In this document: piece by piece, positions 47,238 through 59,290 of the stretch
Numbering within the stretch: the stretch's first letter is position 1
How the letters are laid out: every line of letters starts with the position of its first letter
Notes under the pieces: model-generated
Seen by the model: the letters and a program-made list of their open reading frames with translations, nothing else
Database searches by the model: none
What the model was told of the DNA's origin: nothing
Translations under genes and position numbers: made by a program
DNA from: Misgurnus anguillicaudatus
Lineage: Eukaryota > Chordata > Actinopteri > Cypriniformes > Cobitidae
Length of the DNA stretch: 64,000 nucleotides
Reading direction: 5' to 3'
NCBI RefSeq assembly: GCF_027580225.2
Contig: NW_027395276.1
Span: forward strand, 3,517,501 to 3,581,500

Positions 47238-49255
47238 TAGGTGTGTTTCGACATCGGCTGTGGCTGGATGTAACCAGTGTTGGGGTTAGTTACTCAAAAA
47301 AGTAATATATTACTTATTACATATTACTCTCAAAAATAGTAATGCCTTACTTTACTTTATTACTCCCTGGAGCAAGTAACTAGTTATATTACTAGTTATA
47401 TTACTAGTTACATTTTTTTTCTGGGCAAGAATGTTTATTTGGGCAAGCCACGGCCAAGAAAACATCCAAACACAAAACTCCCAAATCAATAAAAAGTTAC
47501 AATTTTATTAGATTAAATTTGATAACAATTTACTCATTCAAAATACAGGGATGACAACAGGTTGCAATTATTTTTAGATGGACACCTTTAAATGGACAGC
47601 TGATAAAATAATGACGGTTCACAATAAATTATTTCCTGATTAAGACTTCCAAGAGTTCTGTATTCTTAGCAGGGGGATACCATGATGTTAGTGCACATTA
47701 TTTACCCACCCACTATACACAGCAATGCACAGCAAATTCATCCAACACCCAAACATATAAATATATCAATTTAACACCGCAAAGTAATAAATACACAATC
47801 AATTCAATAAATATCATTAAAATCACTCAAGCTAAAGACACAGCCTTCGTCAATTACGGTAAAATTGATATACAAAATTGATGGGATAAACAACCTGCAC
47901 GCAACCCCTGTTTACATACAAACAAACAATAAAATGAGCACCAGGAGACCGTGGCATAACCTCACATTCATCAAGGTCTCCACGGCGAGAAAACCCACCG
48001 TAAATACACCACATTTTAATACAACATAAAAATTACTGCTGGCTTCCTTACCCGCTACCGGACGTGGGGCACAGCGTTCGGAGAAACATTAAAGAGTGTG
48101 CACTTCACCGTCAAGTTATTTTCCTTCCGTTGAACATAATAAAATAATGACTGAATCTCCTCCCGTCGAAACTAGCGAACCTTCCTCTGAAAAAAAGCTT
48201 GCCGTTGTTGACGCTTCCATTTTCCCGATCTGTCTTTGAGTGTGCCGCTCTGCTGCCGGCTGCCGGGTGTCGACCAATCGGTGATGGTAAATGATACCTC
48301 ATGCCAAACTTAGACCAATCACTGTTCCATTCACGCCCTCCTCCACTTCCCTTTTGTTCTCTGTGTTGTGTGCCTTTGTGTGATGAAGGTGCTACTGGCG
48401 AATGTAACGCAAGTAACTAGCTCGGGAAAACTGTAATAATATTACCATTTTCAGACGGGTAATGCGTTACACTACTAGTTACTGAAAAAAGTAATATTAT
48501 TACAGTAACGCGTTACTTTGTAACGCGTTACACCCAACACTGGATGTAACCGATCGGCGAGATTAGCCGCGTGCAGGCGGGGAGGAGCTGAAAACGGAGA
48601 CGTGAAGTCGGACGCGCTGTGGTTCCCGTAGCTTGCTGCATTTACGTCAGGCATGGCTGATCACGTGCCGTTTGCTTGCTTAATCGCATTAAACATGATT
48701 TATAAGATGTAAACTACATAAATAGTGAATTATACTGTTTTGAATGTCCGTGTATGAGCATGAGTGGAACTGAAGAGGCTTACAGCATCTGATTTTACAA
48801 GAATAAAGTTCAACATAAGCATATGTTATTTAAATACCAATGTAGTGGGGTCTACGTTTTTTATCCATTTTATTTTGATGAAGATGACACAATATAACAT
48901 CGCGACTACATGAAAATAGCTTTAACTGTTATAAAAATACAGATTTGTGAGCATTTGTGGAACTGAGGGTGTGAAAATAAACACGAAATACACGTGAGTG
49001 TTGTCATGTGGTGAATCCGACCAATCGTGAAAAAGCTGTGTCGTCATTACAGCCCGTGCAGCTCCTCTTCGCGAACTGCGCTGGCTAACTCAGGCGGCTG
49101 ATCTCGAACCGCTCTCGCGGTACTTAAAAAACATATGACACAATCACGTGCCTGCAGCACCAGCTGAAGTCGGACAAAAATACTAACCGGAATGCACTGC
49201 TTCAAGTCAGCCGCCGATCGGTCTGCGCAGCGCCGCATGAAGTCGAACACACCTA
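47238..49255. mobile_element. Non-autonomous element with taggtgtgttcgac ends
   Basis: The left end taggtgtgtttcgac and the right end gtcgaacacacct are inverted, and the subterminal parts (gatcggcg, cagccgcc) also pair. The homologous unit 1 site (caccatcattgtgatca near 25872) is empty. The interior is interrupted by a hAT MITE at 47275-48542. Superfamily unclear. Confidence 0.6.
47275..48542. mobile_element. hAT non-autonomous element with 8-bp TSD, nested
   Basis: The tips cagtgttggg and cccaacactg are followed inward by gttac/gtaac-rich sequence. The direct repeat gatgtaac is at 47267-47274 and 48543-48550. 1268 bp without a transposase. It is inserted in the larger inverted-repeat element at 47238-49255. 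Confidence 0.9.
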
Positions 49256-50085
49256 ACGTGATCAGTGTTTGCATTTCATCAGCTCATTTGCATTATAAAG
49301 GACACACCCGGAAATGGCACATTTTTGCTCACGCCTACAAAGTGTCAATTAACATCTGTAGGGTATTTTGAGCTAAAACTTCACATATGTACTCTGGGGA
49401 CAAAGAAGACTTATTTTACATTTTAAAAAAATCTCATTATATGACCGCTTTACAAAAATTTTAATGCCCCTGTAATGCCATCTGTAACTTTCTCATCTCT
49501 ATCACCATCTCTGTTAGAAACCTAAAATTGCATTTTACATCTTGTAGAGTTTCTTGGCTGTTTTCTTTAAAGTCATCATCATTGCAATCACTGTTTGCAT
49601 TTCATTAGCTCATTTGCATAGCACACACAAAAACTGCACATTTTTGCTCGCACCTACAGAGCAAAATCACCAGTGTTAAATGTACACTACTGGTGTATAT
49701 ATGCATATCACCAGGTCTGGTGCTACTCATACTGTATAAACACCAGCAGTGTACATTTAACACTGGTGAGTGGGATTTTATCATGCTATGCTAAATTATC
49801 AAAAAGTTCACATATGCACTCTGGGGACATCAAAGACTCATAATATGACCCCTTTACACTGCTGTGAGTCATAGAAACTCTGGCCAAGTGTTAAAAATTG
49901 TACTATCTTGAAAGTGTTTATTTAACTCTAATAAGTGTGGAGCTATATTAAAAAGGTGTTGAAATCAACTCTGTGAGCACTGGATTTTTTTGCTGTGTAT
50001 ATATAAAATTGCCCACCCAGGATATCTGCCAGCCAACTTTTCTATAGCTGGCAAGAACCAGCCCCGGTTCTAAGCAGGTATCAAT
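49256..50085. other. Intergenic downstream of TRIM copy B
   Basis: Parallels 25750-26423 of unit 1, with the accagtgttaaatgtacact palindromic MITE at 49665-49775. No gene. Confidence 0.55.
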
Positions 50086-50621
50086 TCAATTACATTGTTT
50101 ACATAGTTTCACTGCTGTCCCCTGACATAACCCAATCCCAGGATAGAGAGGTTGAGCGAATTTGGTGTTGACTTTGTGGATGAGGGTCATTGTGGATGAG
50201 ACGCTGTAGAAAGACAAAATTCCTGCACTTTGATCCACATAAACTCCTATTCTAGAAGAACTGGACACTACAGGGAGTTTTGTATTTTTCTTATTGTGCC
50301 AGAATGAACATTCAGAGCGAGAGCAGATCAAACTCCAGGACTGATCATTAAATCCAAATAAATGTTGAATACCTATTCTCTTCCTGCTGATGCTCTCATA
50401 TGACACTGATATAAACACACCATCATTTCCACTCCACTCAACCTCCCAGTAACAGCGTCCACATAAACTCTCTCTACACAACACCTGATAATAAACATCA
50501 AATCTTCTTGGATGTTTAGGATACTTCTGATCTGTGTTAGTGTAAGTAGCCACTCTGTTCTCCTCAGACAGACAAATAAATCGACTTGATGTGTCTGGAT
50601 CCAGAGAGAGCAGGCTGAAAT
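50086..50621 (-). CDS. TRIM copy B, last exon: PRY-SPRY domain
   Basis: Starts after tctttttcag. Contains SLDPDTSSRFICLSEENRV, YWEVEW, GVYVDQSAGILSFYSV and PLYPGIGL, then a stop. It carries RIGIQHLFGF where copy A has GVGDECGFGY, in a loop that is hypervariable in this family. Confidence 0.88.
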
Positions 50622-53600
50622 CTGAAAAAGATAAATACATAATATTTTAATTTACATTAGTTTGTAACATTGTCTGTGAAAACCCATCTTAATATGGTAA
50701 ATATTGAGTAAGGTCATGTCAGTCACTGAAATCATAGAGAAATTAGTCTGAAATCAAACGTTGATGCTCATTATCTCAAATGTAGATTTTGAGACTTTGG
50801 CCTGGATTTCACAGGATCACATATAATAATATTGCATATAATCAAGTTTCTACAATCATTTATTTGTTAATATGATTGTAAAGGTCAGATTAGTGTTACT
50901 AATATACAGTATCCATACGCTCATGAAGCACTGAGAGATGAAGTGAATAACATTGATTATATTATTAGTGTAAGTCAACAGTCAGTTCTTTAGTTTCATA
51001 TGTTTGGAGCAGGAAAAAGTGGTCAAGTGAAAAGAGCTAAATGACTCTGACAAGGGCAAAATAGTGAATTAAATATGAATATGAATTAAAGTAGACAAGA
51101 TGACAGTACTGCATATTTTACTCGGCTTTGCTTAAGGCCAGGGGTGGATAACGTTTCCAAACGTTTGTAAATTTTTTATCTCCTGTTTGTTACAAATAAA
51201 GTATTTTTACAGTACAAAACTTGTCTGGCATTTTTGTAAATGAATCTTTGAGATACAAAATAACATTTTTTAACATCAATCAACTGGTGGTCTTTTTCTT
51301 CTTAGTTTTCAGTTTCCACTATCTAAATAGGGAATCGGCATGGCGCCAGCGCAACTGGCTTTTAAAGGGGATGAGAGCTAAGACTCTCATTGGTTTATTG
51401 CACGCTACGGCCAGAACATACCCATTACTAGAATAGGAACAACCCTTTTAGACTGTGCGCTTGATGCACAAACCATTTTTCCCATCAATAAATGAGCAAA
51501 AGTGGATTCGGACATGCCCGTTTAGACTGTGTGCTTTAAACAATGTGCTTAGATCATTAAAATAGGCCCTTTGGTGTTTTGAGGTATTAATTTATTGTAG
51601 GGGTGACCCCGAATAGTCGAAGATTCGATGCATCGATAGGAGAAGCCTGATTCGACTACCAATCTCACAGTCGAATCGTCGTAGATGTTTTATGAAATGA
51701 GGATCCTTTAATTTTGGCCGTATATGGGTGCACTGCGCACAAATCTGATTTCACATATAACAGCTTTCTCCCAATATATTAATTAACAGCATATTATTAT
51801 AATTCTGCAAATAATATGTGAAGTATCAGCTTTCAATAAATATTTTTAAAATAAATCCAGCAACCCCTGTGACCGGGCTACACGTCCATAAGAGGTTCCT
51901 ATGTTAATAAACCATTGCCTCTTTGTTTCTACATTTAAAAGAAAAAGCTGGCAATTCTGGCTATACTTTCATTCTTTTAATAATTTCTTTATTTTATTTT
52001 ATTTTATTTTATTTATAAATCACTCTGGGTTATCTGATGTATCTATTTGGCTTGTGTTTTGTTTTCGTGCACTTGAGGCATTTTGCACATTTGTTCTGCA
52101 CTTTGTTACTTCTGACCTTATTTTAGTAAAAAAAAAAAATTGATTTATTATAAACGTAAATTCTGATCTAATTTAAGTCTGTACATTTTGGATTGCTTTT
52201 CGTTGTATAGATTTTGCACTATTGCGTGCTGGCCATGCTTGCGCATGCAATTTAGCCGAACGTGCTAGTTGCTCTGCGTCTCATATTTAGAAGTTCATCA
52301 AACTAAACATTAAAAAACAGATGTTTTCGACGGGTATAAGTTTTTAAAATGTATTTAAAACATATGGTTATCTTGTCAAAAGTTAAACTAAAATAGGTAA
52401 GCCGTTTCTTTAAATTTCGGTGATGAAACGGAAAATATCTGCACCGAACCTATATTTCTTTTTTGTGATTTAATATTATGGTCGGTGTTCACTTTCAAAT
52501 GATAGAAAAGAGATTCCTGAAATAAATAATATCATCAGTTGTTTCTGTATCTAAAGTGAATGGAGATGATCAAAGTGAAAGCAAGCAGGTATTTCTGTGC
52601 TAAATAATAACGCTTAGTGTCTATAAAATCATTAATTTCAGTGTTTTTATGAATTGTATATAAAGCTTAGTTTTTATAATTTGCAGTAACAATCACAAAT
52701 TATTTGTCATTTCTCATTTGTCGTTTTTTTTGGTCATGACTGCTTTGACGCGCTTAATCTCCAAATTAAATAAAAACACTGAATTGTAGCCGGGGTTTTC
52801 AAGGCAGAATCACCTTTGTTATATTTTTAGGTTTAGTTTTCAAAAAGTTTTTTTGTGTGATGTTCTGTAGATCGTGGCTTTAAAATGTTATGAGGAATAA
52901 TTAAACAAATGTTGCATTACATTTTACCTTAAAAATATATAAATGCATCGTCAGTTTTGTCTTCGTTCATCACTTGAAAGACAGTTTTTGGTCACTTTAT
53001 CAGAAAGTTGTTTATGTGTGCTGTTTGTGAAAGAAAATAAAAGTTATCAATTTGTACCTGGTCTGACCCCCTCCCAACCCATGCACACACATAGATGATT
53101 CGACTATCGGTCGACTATGAAAAGATTCGACAATTCTGATTCGAATATGTAAATCCTTAGTCAAGGACAGCCCTAATTTATTGCTTACTCACTCAACAAA
53201 AGCAGTTTTCATCAATAATATGATGCTACAGTAGCCTACAGTAAAATTTGTCAATCTTAGGGATTCTGAAATACTATGCACATAAAAAATAATGAACTAC
53301 TGGGTTATTTAGTCACATAAACATTAAGAATCTGAGTATGAATCTTAAAGAGGATATAGCGTGATAGATAAAGATAGATAAAGCGTAGACTTTTTCCATG
53401 CTTAAGTGCTAGAATTGTGTCCCCGGTGCTACTTTTAACCTCTCATAATATGACCCCTTTAACAATGGGGACAAATAAATTAAAAACTTCATGCTGCAAT
53501 GCCATATAGTTTTTTGTCAACATTATTAAGATTTATACTCCGATTCTTGGTGTTTTGTGTGTCCCAACTAAGTACATAGCGGTTCATTTTTGTCCATAGT

Positions 53601-56600
53601 TTCTAAAAAATCCTTAATGACAAACTGCTGTGAAAGTGCTGGATCTCACATACATTATTGACAGAAAATAAACTTTTGATGAGTAAATCAATTAATTGGA
53701 TGATGATCTTTACCATTATGTACCACCACCACAGAATTGCAGCTCATAACTATAAAATTGCACTACATTACTATAAAAAACATGTTTGAAACAGACAGAG
53801 TGAATTCAAGCAGGGAAAAACTAGTGATCAAAATGTCAAGGGTCCAGTATCCAACTAAAACAAACACTGATCACCACAATGGTGACTTAAAATGAAACAA
53901 AACATCTAAACCTAATAAGTGAATTGAGTTTTCTACAGCAACATTTCTCTGTTAGCTGGGATCCTACCCATGCATTGTGATCAAGTGTGCCATTGTCTAT
54001 AACAGTGCTTCTCAAATAGTGGGGCGGGACCCCCAGGGGGGGCTCGAAGCGACACCAGGGGGGGCGAGCGAGACCCCCTTGAAAATACTTTTTCAGAAAG
54101 TGATTTTTTTTGCACTGTCACTTAAAGACATTACACCCCAATCACACTGATAAGCCACTTGTGTTTTTTATTATTATTTATTGATTATATTAAATTTTTC
54201 AGTATCAAATGGTCAAAAAATATTATACTTTAAATAAGGATAGATTTTTTTATTTCAGGCAAATTGATGCATTTTAAGTCTTTTCTGTTACAGACTAAAA
54301 AACAATGTTAATAAAGTTATTCTTTGTTGTAAGTTGATCGATATTTCTTTAATGTTAATAAGGATACAAAGTTTTGCAGATGTGTAATTTTATAGACAAA
54401 TTATACTATTTACAGTCGCGGCGGAGAGTTGGGGGCGCGCAAAATGTTTACTTCTTCCTAGGGGGGGCGTGACAGAAAATAATTGAGAAGCACTGGTCTA
54501 TAAGGACATTTATAGAGTGGCGCATGGGTGATGTATTTTTGTAGGCCAACCAGAAAGTTAGCCAGACACTGCTTCCCACTCCAAAAAGCACATTCATTTT
54601 TCATTAATTTCTCAACCAATCAGAATAAAGCATTCAACAGCCCCGTGGTATAAATATATGTAATTGAGAAAATGTGTCTTACATTTTATAAACTCTGCTC
54701 TGGTCTTGGGTTCATTGGGAATAATTTCAATAAATGAAACTAAGGAAATAAAGTGACATCATTAGTTGATTTTCATGTAGAGCCATACATATTTTAATCT
54801 GATTTGTATGTTTTTCTGTTATATTATATGCTACTGTACAGCTCATGTCTGAAACATAGAAGTTTTACTCTACCTTTGTCTGATATCGTTTTAATCTCTT
54901 CTTTATAGAAATCATCCATCTTTTCTTTCAGTTTAGTGACAGATTTCATCACATCATCAAATGAGAGAAGAGAAGAGACAGTGATGTTGTCTGAAGATCC
55001 AGAAGATGAAGAGAGAGACTGAAAACTCTACATGAACACAACACAAAAACATCAAACCTACAATACACAACAATCAGATTTGTGTTGATTTAGACATGAA
55101 TAAAACTCAATCCTATCAGATTAAAGTCAATATGTATTTATTGTAATGTATGTTGTAGTGTACAGTGTTGAGTTACCTGAAGGAAACTGATGTGATCTTT
55201 TGTTTGTGAAAGTTTCTCCATCTCATCATTTCTCCTCCTCAGATCATCAATCTCCTGCTTCAGTTTCTTCAAGAGATCTTCAGCTCGACTCACTGCAGTC
55301 TTTTCCTGATCTCTGATCAGTTGTATCACCTCAGATCGTCTTCTCTCAATGGATCGGATCAGTTCAGTAAAAATCCTCTCACTGTCCTCCATTGCTGTCT
55401 GTGCAGAGATCTGTTAACACACACAGAGAGCAACATCAAAGGGGATATTTCACAAGACTTTTTTTAAGATGTCAAATAAATCTTTGGTGTCCCCAGAGTA
55501 CATATGTGAAGTTTTAGCTCAAAATCTCATTTGGATAATTTATTATAGCATGTTAAAATTCCACGCTCTAGCCCACCTCTGCAAGTCAGCCAGGGCGCTC
55601 ACACCAGCCGCGGTAGAGGCGTCAAGCGCGAGTGATTTCAATGTTAAAGTGCCCATATTATGACCGCTTTCCCACAAGTTAAATAGGTGCATGAGTTCCA
55701 TAAAGCATGTTTCAAAAGTTGTTTGCTCGAAATAGCTTGTAGGAAAAGATTGTTACTCATCTCTAGTAGCCTCTGTTTCAGTGCATTTCAGATTGTGCCG
55801 TTTTGAGCTGGTCTTTACATATTTATGAGCTGCTGCTCCTTTGGCCACGCCCCACTACTAACGTCATGTGCGCATGCTCAGTGATATCATGAGCAGCACA
55901 GACCATACTGTGTTATTATTTTTATATATTATTATTAACGGTTTATGTTGCCAACAGACAAATCAAGCAGAAAAGTATCACTAATAAGTACACTACAGGA
56001 GAAGAAACTCATGACACATAATGATTCCAGAGTCAATTGTGATGTAGCAGTCTCAACAATACACTCGTTTTCCCTGGACAATGCTAACATATTCCCGTTA
56101 TAAAACATTTTCAAACGCATTATTTTCGCAAATTACAGAAATTAAGACCCGGCGGGGGATGTATACTGCTTGTGGACCGCGTGCTAATTGCTAGAAGCTA
56201 GCGGGAGGTCCGGACCGTAAAGTTATAAGAGACTCGGGGGTACGTTAGCCTCGTCAGAAAAGCCGGTCTCGGTTAGTTTGGCAAAACACTTTTAGTTTGG
56301 CAAAGCACTATTACTTAGTTCTTGTAGAATTGTAAAATAAAGCCGTTAAATGTTTTTTTAACTTTCGAAACCACGCTGCAAACTATCTAGTCTGCAAAAA
56401 ATATCTAACGTTATATAGCCTACTGTCTACAAACAATATTAACATCACTATACATTTAAAAGGTATAATTTACGGGATTAGCATCAATGTATGATCTCTG
56501 TTTTGAGATACAGATGCTCTAGCATCATAAATGTAGTATTTTGTGACAGAAGATGACAACAAGCAAAATATAACGTGACTTCTTACCTTTTGTTTTGATA

Positions 56601-58993
56601 TAGCAATCGCGAATCGAATCCAGTCTGTTTCAGATGTGTGAATGATCCATTAAAAAGTCCAATAAAATACATTCAATGACCATTTTTGTCCACAAATGCT
56701 TATAATCCATGAAATATAGATATATAGTCTGTTGTTTACATCAGATTTAGCATGAGCTTCTTATCGCCTACAATCTGAGGACTATTTGCGTCGTAACACA
56801 CTGTATATGAGATCACATTTTAGGTTTAAATAAACACACGTTTAAACTTAGTTTTTTAAAGTATGCGGGAGTATAATCCATAATATCCAAATAGCGCTGT
56901 TATTTCCGTAAGCCATGATAACAGTATAGAGGATATCAGCGAAGTGACTGCTCTGTGCTCTCTCTAGCTACCTGGTGGGTGGAGACCTGCGAGTGGGGTA
57001 GTGGGCGGGAAAATTCAAACGGAATGTGACGAAACGGCTAGTTACGTCACAACGGCGCTGAGTTTAAACTCGTGCAATCTGAGACTCAAGGCAGAGGACA
57101 TTCAGAAACTTGTATCTCACTCAAAACACCATGGATGGATTTTTTTCCAAATTTGTATGCATGTGGAAGCATCAGAGACACAAAATAACACCCCAAAACC
57201 CAGCAAAAAGTGGGTTTTTCATAATATGGGCATTTTAAGTCAATGTAAAGACGCTTTTATGCGTGTCTGGAGGTCTGGAGGAATGAGTTTAAAAATCTGA
57301 ACTTTGGCAAAAAATTGCTCTGTGTTAACCAATCAGGAGGTTTCTCTAGTAGTGATTACAGGAAGCGAGCAGAGTCACAGAAGCCCCTCCCATGACGTGA
57401 ATTTCTGTGTAATGTCTCGAAATACTAGCTTTCATGCGCGAATGAAGCGAGTAAACTCAAAATGTTCAAGCGTCTAACTACGTGCGAATAGTGTTTTGCC
57501 GTCTCTACCGTGTTTGGTGTGAATCCAGCATAAGAGTCAAGGTGAACTAAAACAAACTCTGATCACCATAATGATGAGTTTTAACAAAACAGCCAACATT
57601 TAAACCTAAGTTAAGAAAATAACTCTACAAGTAAGATGTCAAATGCAATTTTGGGTATTAAACAGAGATGGTGAAAGAGAGGATAACAGAGCTTTTAATT
57701 CTGCTTCAGTGTTACTTTTTAACACTCTGTAAGATTGGGACAATATATACACGCAGCAGTTCATTTAACTCTGGGGATTTTTTGTGTGAGGACTTCCTGG
57801 GGGCTAAGTGAGAGCTGCCAGTGCAGGGCCAGCACTAATGGCCAACGTTTTGCCAGTGAGCAAAACCTGCTGGGGACCCTAAAGTTATACCCATAAAGGG
57901 CCATCGTAGGCTCGCTTGCAGGGATTTTTTCATGTTCTTGCAGAGAATGGTTTACCAAAACTAAGTTACTGGGTTGATCTTTTTGACATTTTCTAGTTTA
58001 ATAGAACCACTGGGGACCCAATTATAGCACTTAAACATGAAAAGTCAGATTTTTATGATATATCCTCTTTAAAATCAGACTGAACACTTCTTCCAGTATT
58101 TATGTTTCTCTATTCATCAAAACTCACCGTGTGAATCTTCACAGCCTCTCTTAGATCCTCAAGCTTCTTCTCTTTCTCCTGGATTCTCTGATGGAGATTT
58201 CTCTGCTTGTCCTCCAGTAATCTCTGTTCAACAGATTCATAACAGATAACTCAACTGGTCAGGCAAGGTTTGAGTGAGTAATCTTCTAAACTACTTTCTG
58301 TTACAGTCAAGCTGTGCGCCCCCAGGCCCCCAGGTGACCCTAAGCAGTCGCTTCACTTATGCCTTATATTTATATTTCATATATTTGTTCATTTGTTCAT
58401 ACCTGTTTCTCAGTTCTCTCTGCTGCAGCTGATACAGTGTCGTGATTTTTATGTTCATCCATCGCACACAGATAACAAATACATCTCTGATCAGTGCGAC
58501 AGTAAACCTCGATGAGTTTGTCATGTTGAGAGCAGATCATCTCCTGAAGTCTTCCTGTCACATCAATCACTTTGTGTTTCTTTTCTCTGTGAAAAGTTTC
58601 ATGTTGTTCAAAGTGAGTTTGACAGTAAGATTCAAGACACACCAGACAGGACTTGACAGCTTTGTATTTTCTCTCAGTACAGACGTCACACTTCACATCT
58701 TCAGGTCCAGCAGAACTGAGAGCAGATCGATCAGTCTGAAGTTTTGTCTTCTCCAGTTTCCCCAACATCTCAGCAAGCATCACATTCTTCCCTAAATCAG
58801 GTCTTGTATTGAATGTCTGTCTGCATTGAGGGCAGCTGTAGTTTCTCTTCTGATCATCTTGATTCCAGCAGTTTGTAATACAGCTCATACAGTAACTGTG
58901 TCCACAGGGAATGGTCACTGGATCCTTCAGTAAATCCAGACAGATTGAACAGATGAACTGATCCTGAGCACATGAAATACTCGCTTCCGCCAT
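50086..58993 (-). CDS. finTRIM-like E3 ubiquitin ligase, copy B (six exons, complete)
   Basis: Exons on the minus strand: 58993-58403, 58223-58128, 55410-55177, 55018-54874, 54739-54683 and 50621-50086. They sum to 1659 bases, 552 residues plus stop, with every junction in frame and gt/ag bounded. Domains: RING (residues 15-56, all eight zinc ligands), two B-box-like units (about 100-190), coiled coil (about 198-360), linker, and PRY-SPRY (about 376-552). This is the layout of fish finTRIM/TRIM25-like E3 ligases that act in the cytoplasm in antiviral signalling. A perfect ISRE lies 50 bp upstream of the ATG. It differs from copy A by an intact exon 3 and by clustered changes in the PRY-SPRY. 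The introns hold two private hAT elements and a TTAA element. The substrate is unknown. Confidence 0.85.
51598..53175. mobile_element. hAT non-autonomous element with 8-bp TSD in TRIM B intron
   Basis: The tips taggggtgaccccgaatag and, inward from the right, tagggctgtccttgac are flanked by atttattg at 51590-51597 and 53176-53183. Subterminal attcgac/gtcgaat repeats occur at both ends. 1578 bp, no transposase seen. Confidence 0.88.
54003..54495. mobile_element. hAT MITE with 8-bp TSD, private to unit 2
   Basis: The tips cagtgcttctcaa and ttgagaagcactg are flanked by gtctataa at 53995-54002 and 54496-54503. The unit 1 site (gtgtataa at 34088-34095) is empty. Confidence 0.92.
54683..54739 (-). 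CDS. TRIM copy B, exon 5 (57 bp)
   Basis: Encodes SFIEIIPNEPKTRAEFIK between a ccttag acceptor and a gtaaga donor. Confidence 0.78.
54874..55018 (-). CDS. TRIM copy B, exon 4 (145 bp)
   Basis: Encodes SLSSSSGSSDNITVSSLLSF and then DDVMKSVTKLKEKMDDFYKE, a Ser-rich hinge followed by a helix. Bounded by ttttcag and gtagag. Confidence 0.8.
55177..55410 (-). CDS. TRIM copy B, exon 3 (234 bp coiled coil)
   Basis: Encodes 78 residues beginning ISAQTAMEDSERIF, rich in heptad-like Leu/Ile/Glu/Arg/Lys. It includes SIERRRSEVIQLIRDQEK and ends DHISFLQ. This is the dimerisation helix; copy A has lost two thirds of it. Confidence 0.85.
55648..57234. mobile_element. TTAA-flanked non-autonomous element in TRIM B intron
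   Basis: TTAA lies at 55644-55647 and 57235-57238. The tips agtgcccatattatg and aatgcccatattatg (inward) match. 1587 bp with no transposase. An inner 350-bp part is shared with the element at 4878-5943. Confidence 0.78.
58128..58223 (-). CDS. TRIM copy B, exon 2 (96 bp)
   Basis: Encodes RLLEDKQRNLHQRIQEKEKK and an LEDLREAVKIHT end. Same phase and length as in copy A. Confidence 0.78.
58403..58993 (-). CDS. TRIM copy B, exon 1: RING and B-box domains
   Basis: 197 codons from MAEASISCAQ to a cag|gtatga donor. RING ligands are complete (CSICLDLL, PCGHSYC, SCPQCRQTF). It differs from copy A mainly around the last B-box (CYLCAMDEHKNHD against CLLCLVDEHKNHD) and the stretch after QTDR. Confidence 0.88.
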
Positions 58994-59042
58994 TTTATTG
59001 ACTGCACAGTCACGCGTAGGCTACAACGGTTCAGAAACACTA

Positions 59043-59054
59043 AGTTTCGGTTTC
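59043..59054 (-). promoter_or_regulatory. Interferon-stimulated response element, TRIM copy B
   Basis: The minus strand reads gaaaccgaaact, a perfect GAAANNGAAACT match 50 bp upstream of the ATG. The two N bases differ from those in copy A, while the fixed bases are identical. Confidence 0.6.
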
Positions 59055-59290
59055 CTATCAATTCAAATGTCTGCTTCTGTGTTTTAGAACCGAAAGCAAA
59101 ATTATTTATTTGTCGTTCACTAAATGTCCACTAGGTGTCAGACTTGCACTGAAACTCACCCTTACATTCACACATTCACCAAAATTATTTGACTGCACTT
59201 CTTGATCTTCGTTTTGAAAGAGAATGTGTTAAAAAGATATTTTTTTAAAAGAGGTGTTAAGAGAAGGTGAAAAAAATAGGTCATTGAAAT

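Larger units (their letters stand above)
42083..59290. repeat. Segmental duplication, unit 2
   Basis: Second copy of the lectin-TRIM module (see 17692-39230). Lectin genes are offset 24.4 kb, PRY-SPRY exons 23.7 kb and RING exons 20.0 kb. Private insertions here are at 46019, 47238/47275, 51598 and 54003. Confidence 0.85.

Noticed and set aside
57001..57300. Plus-strand 99-codon frame
   Set aside because: It overlaps the right end of the TTAA element and has no similarity I recognise.
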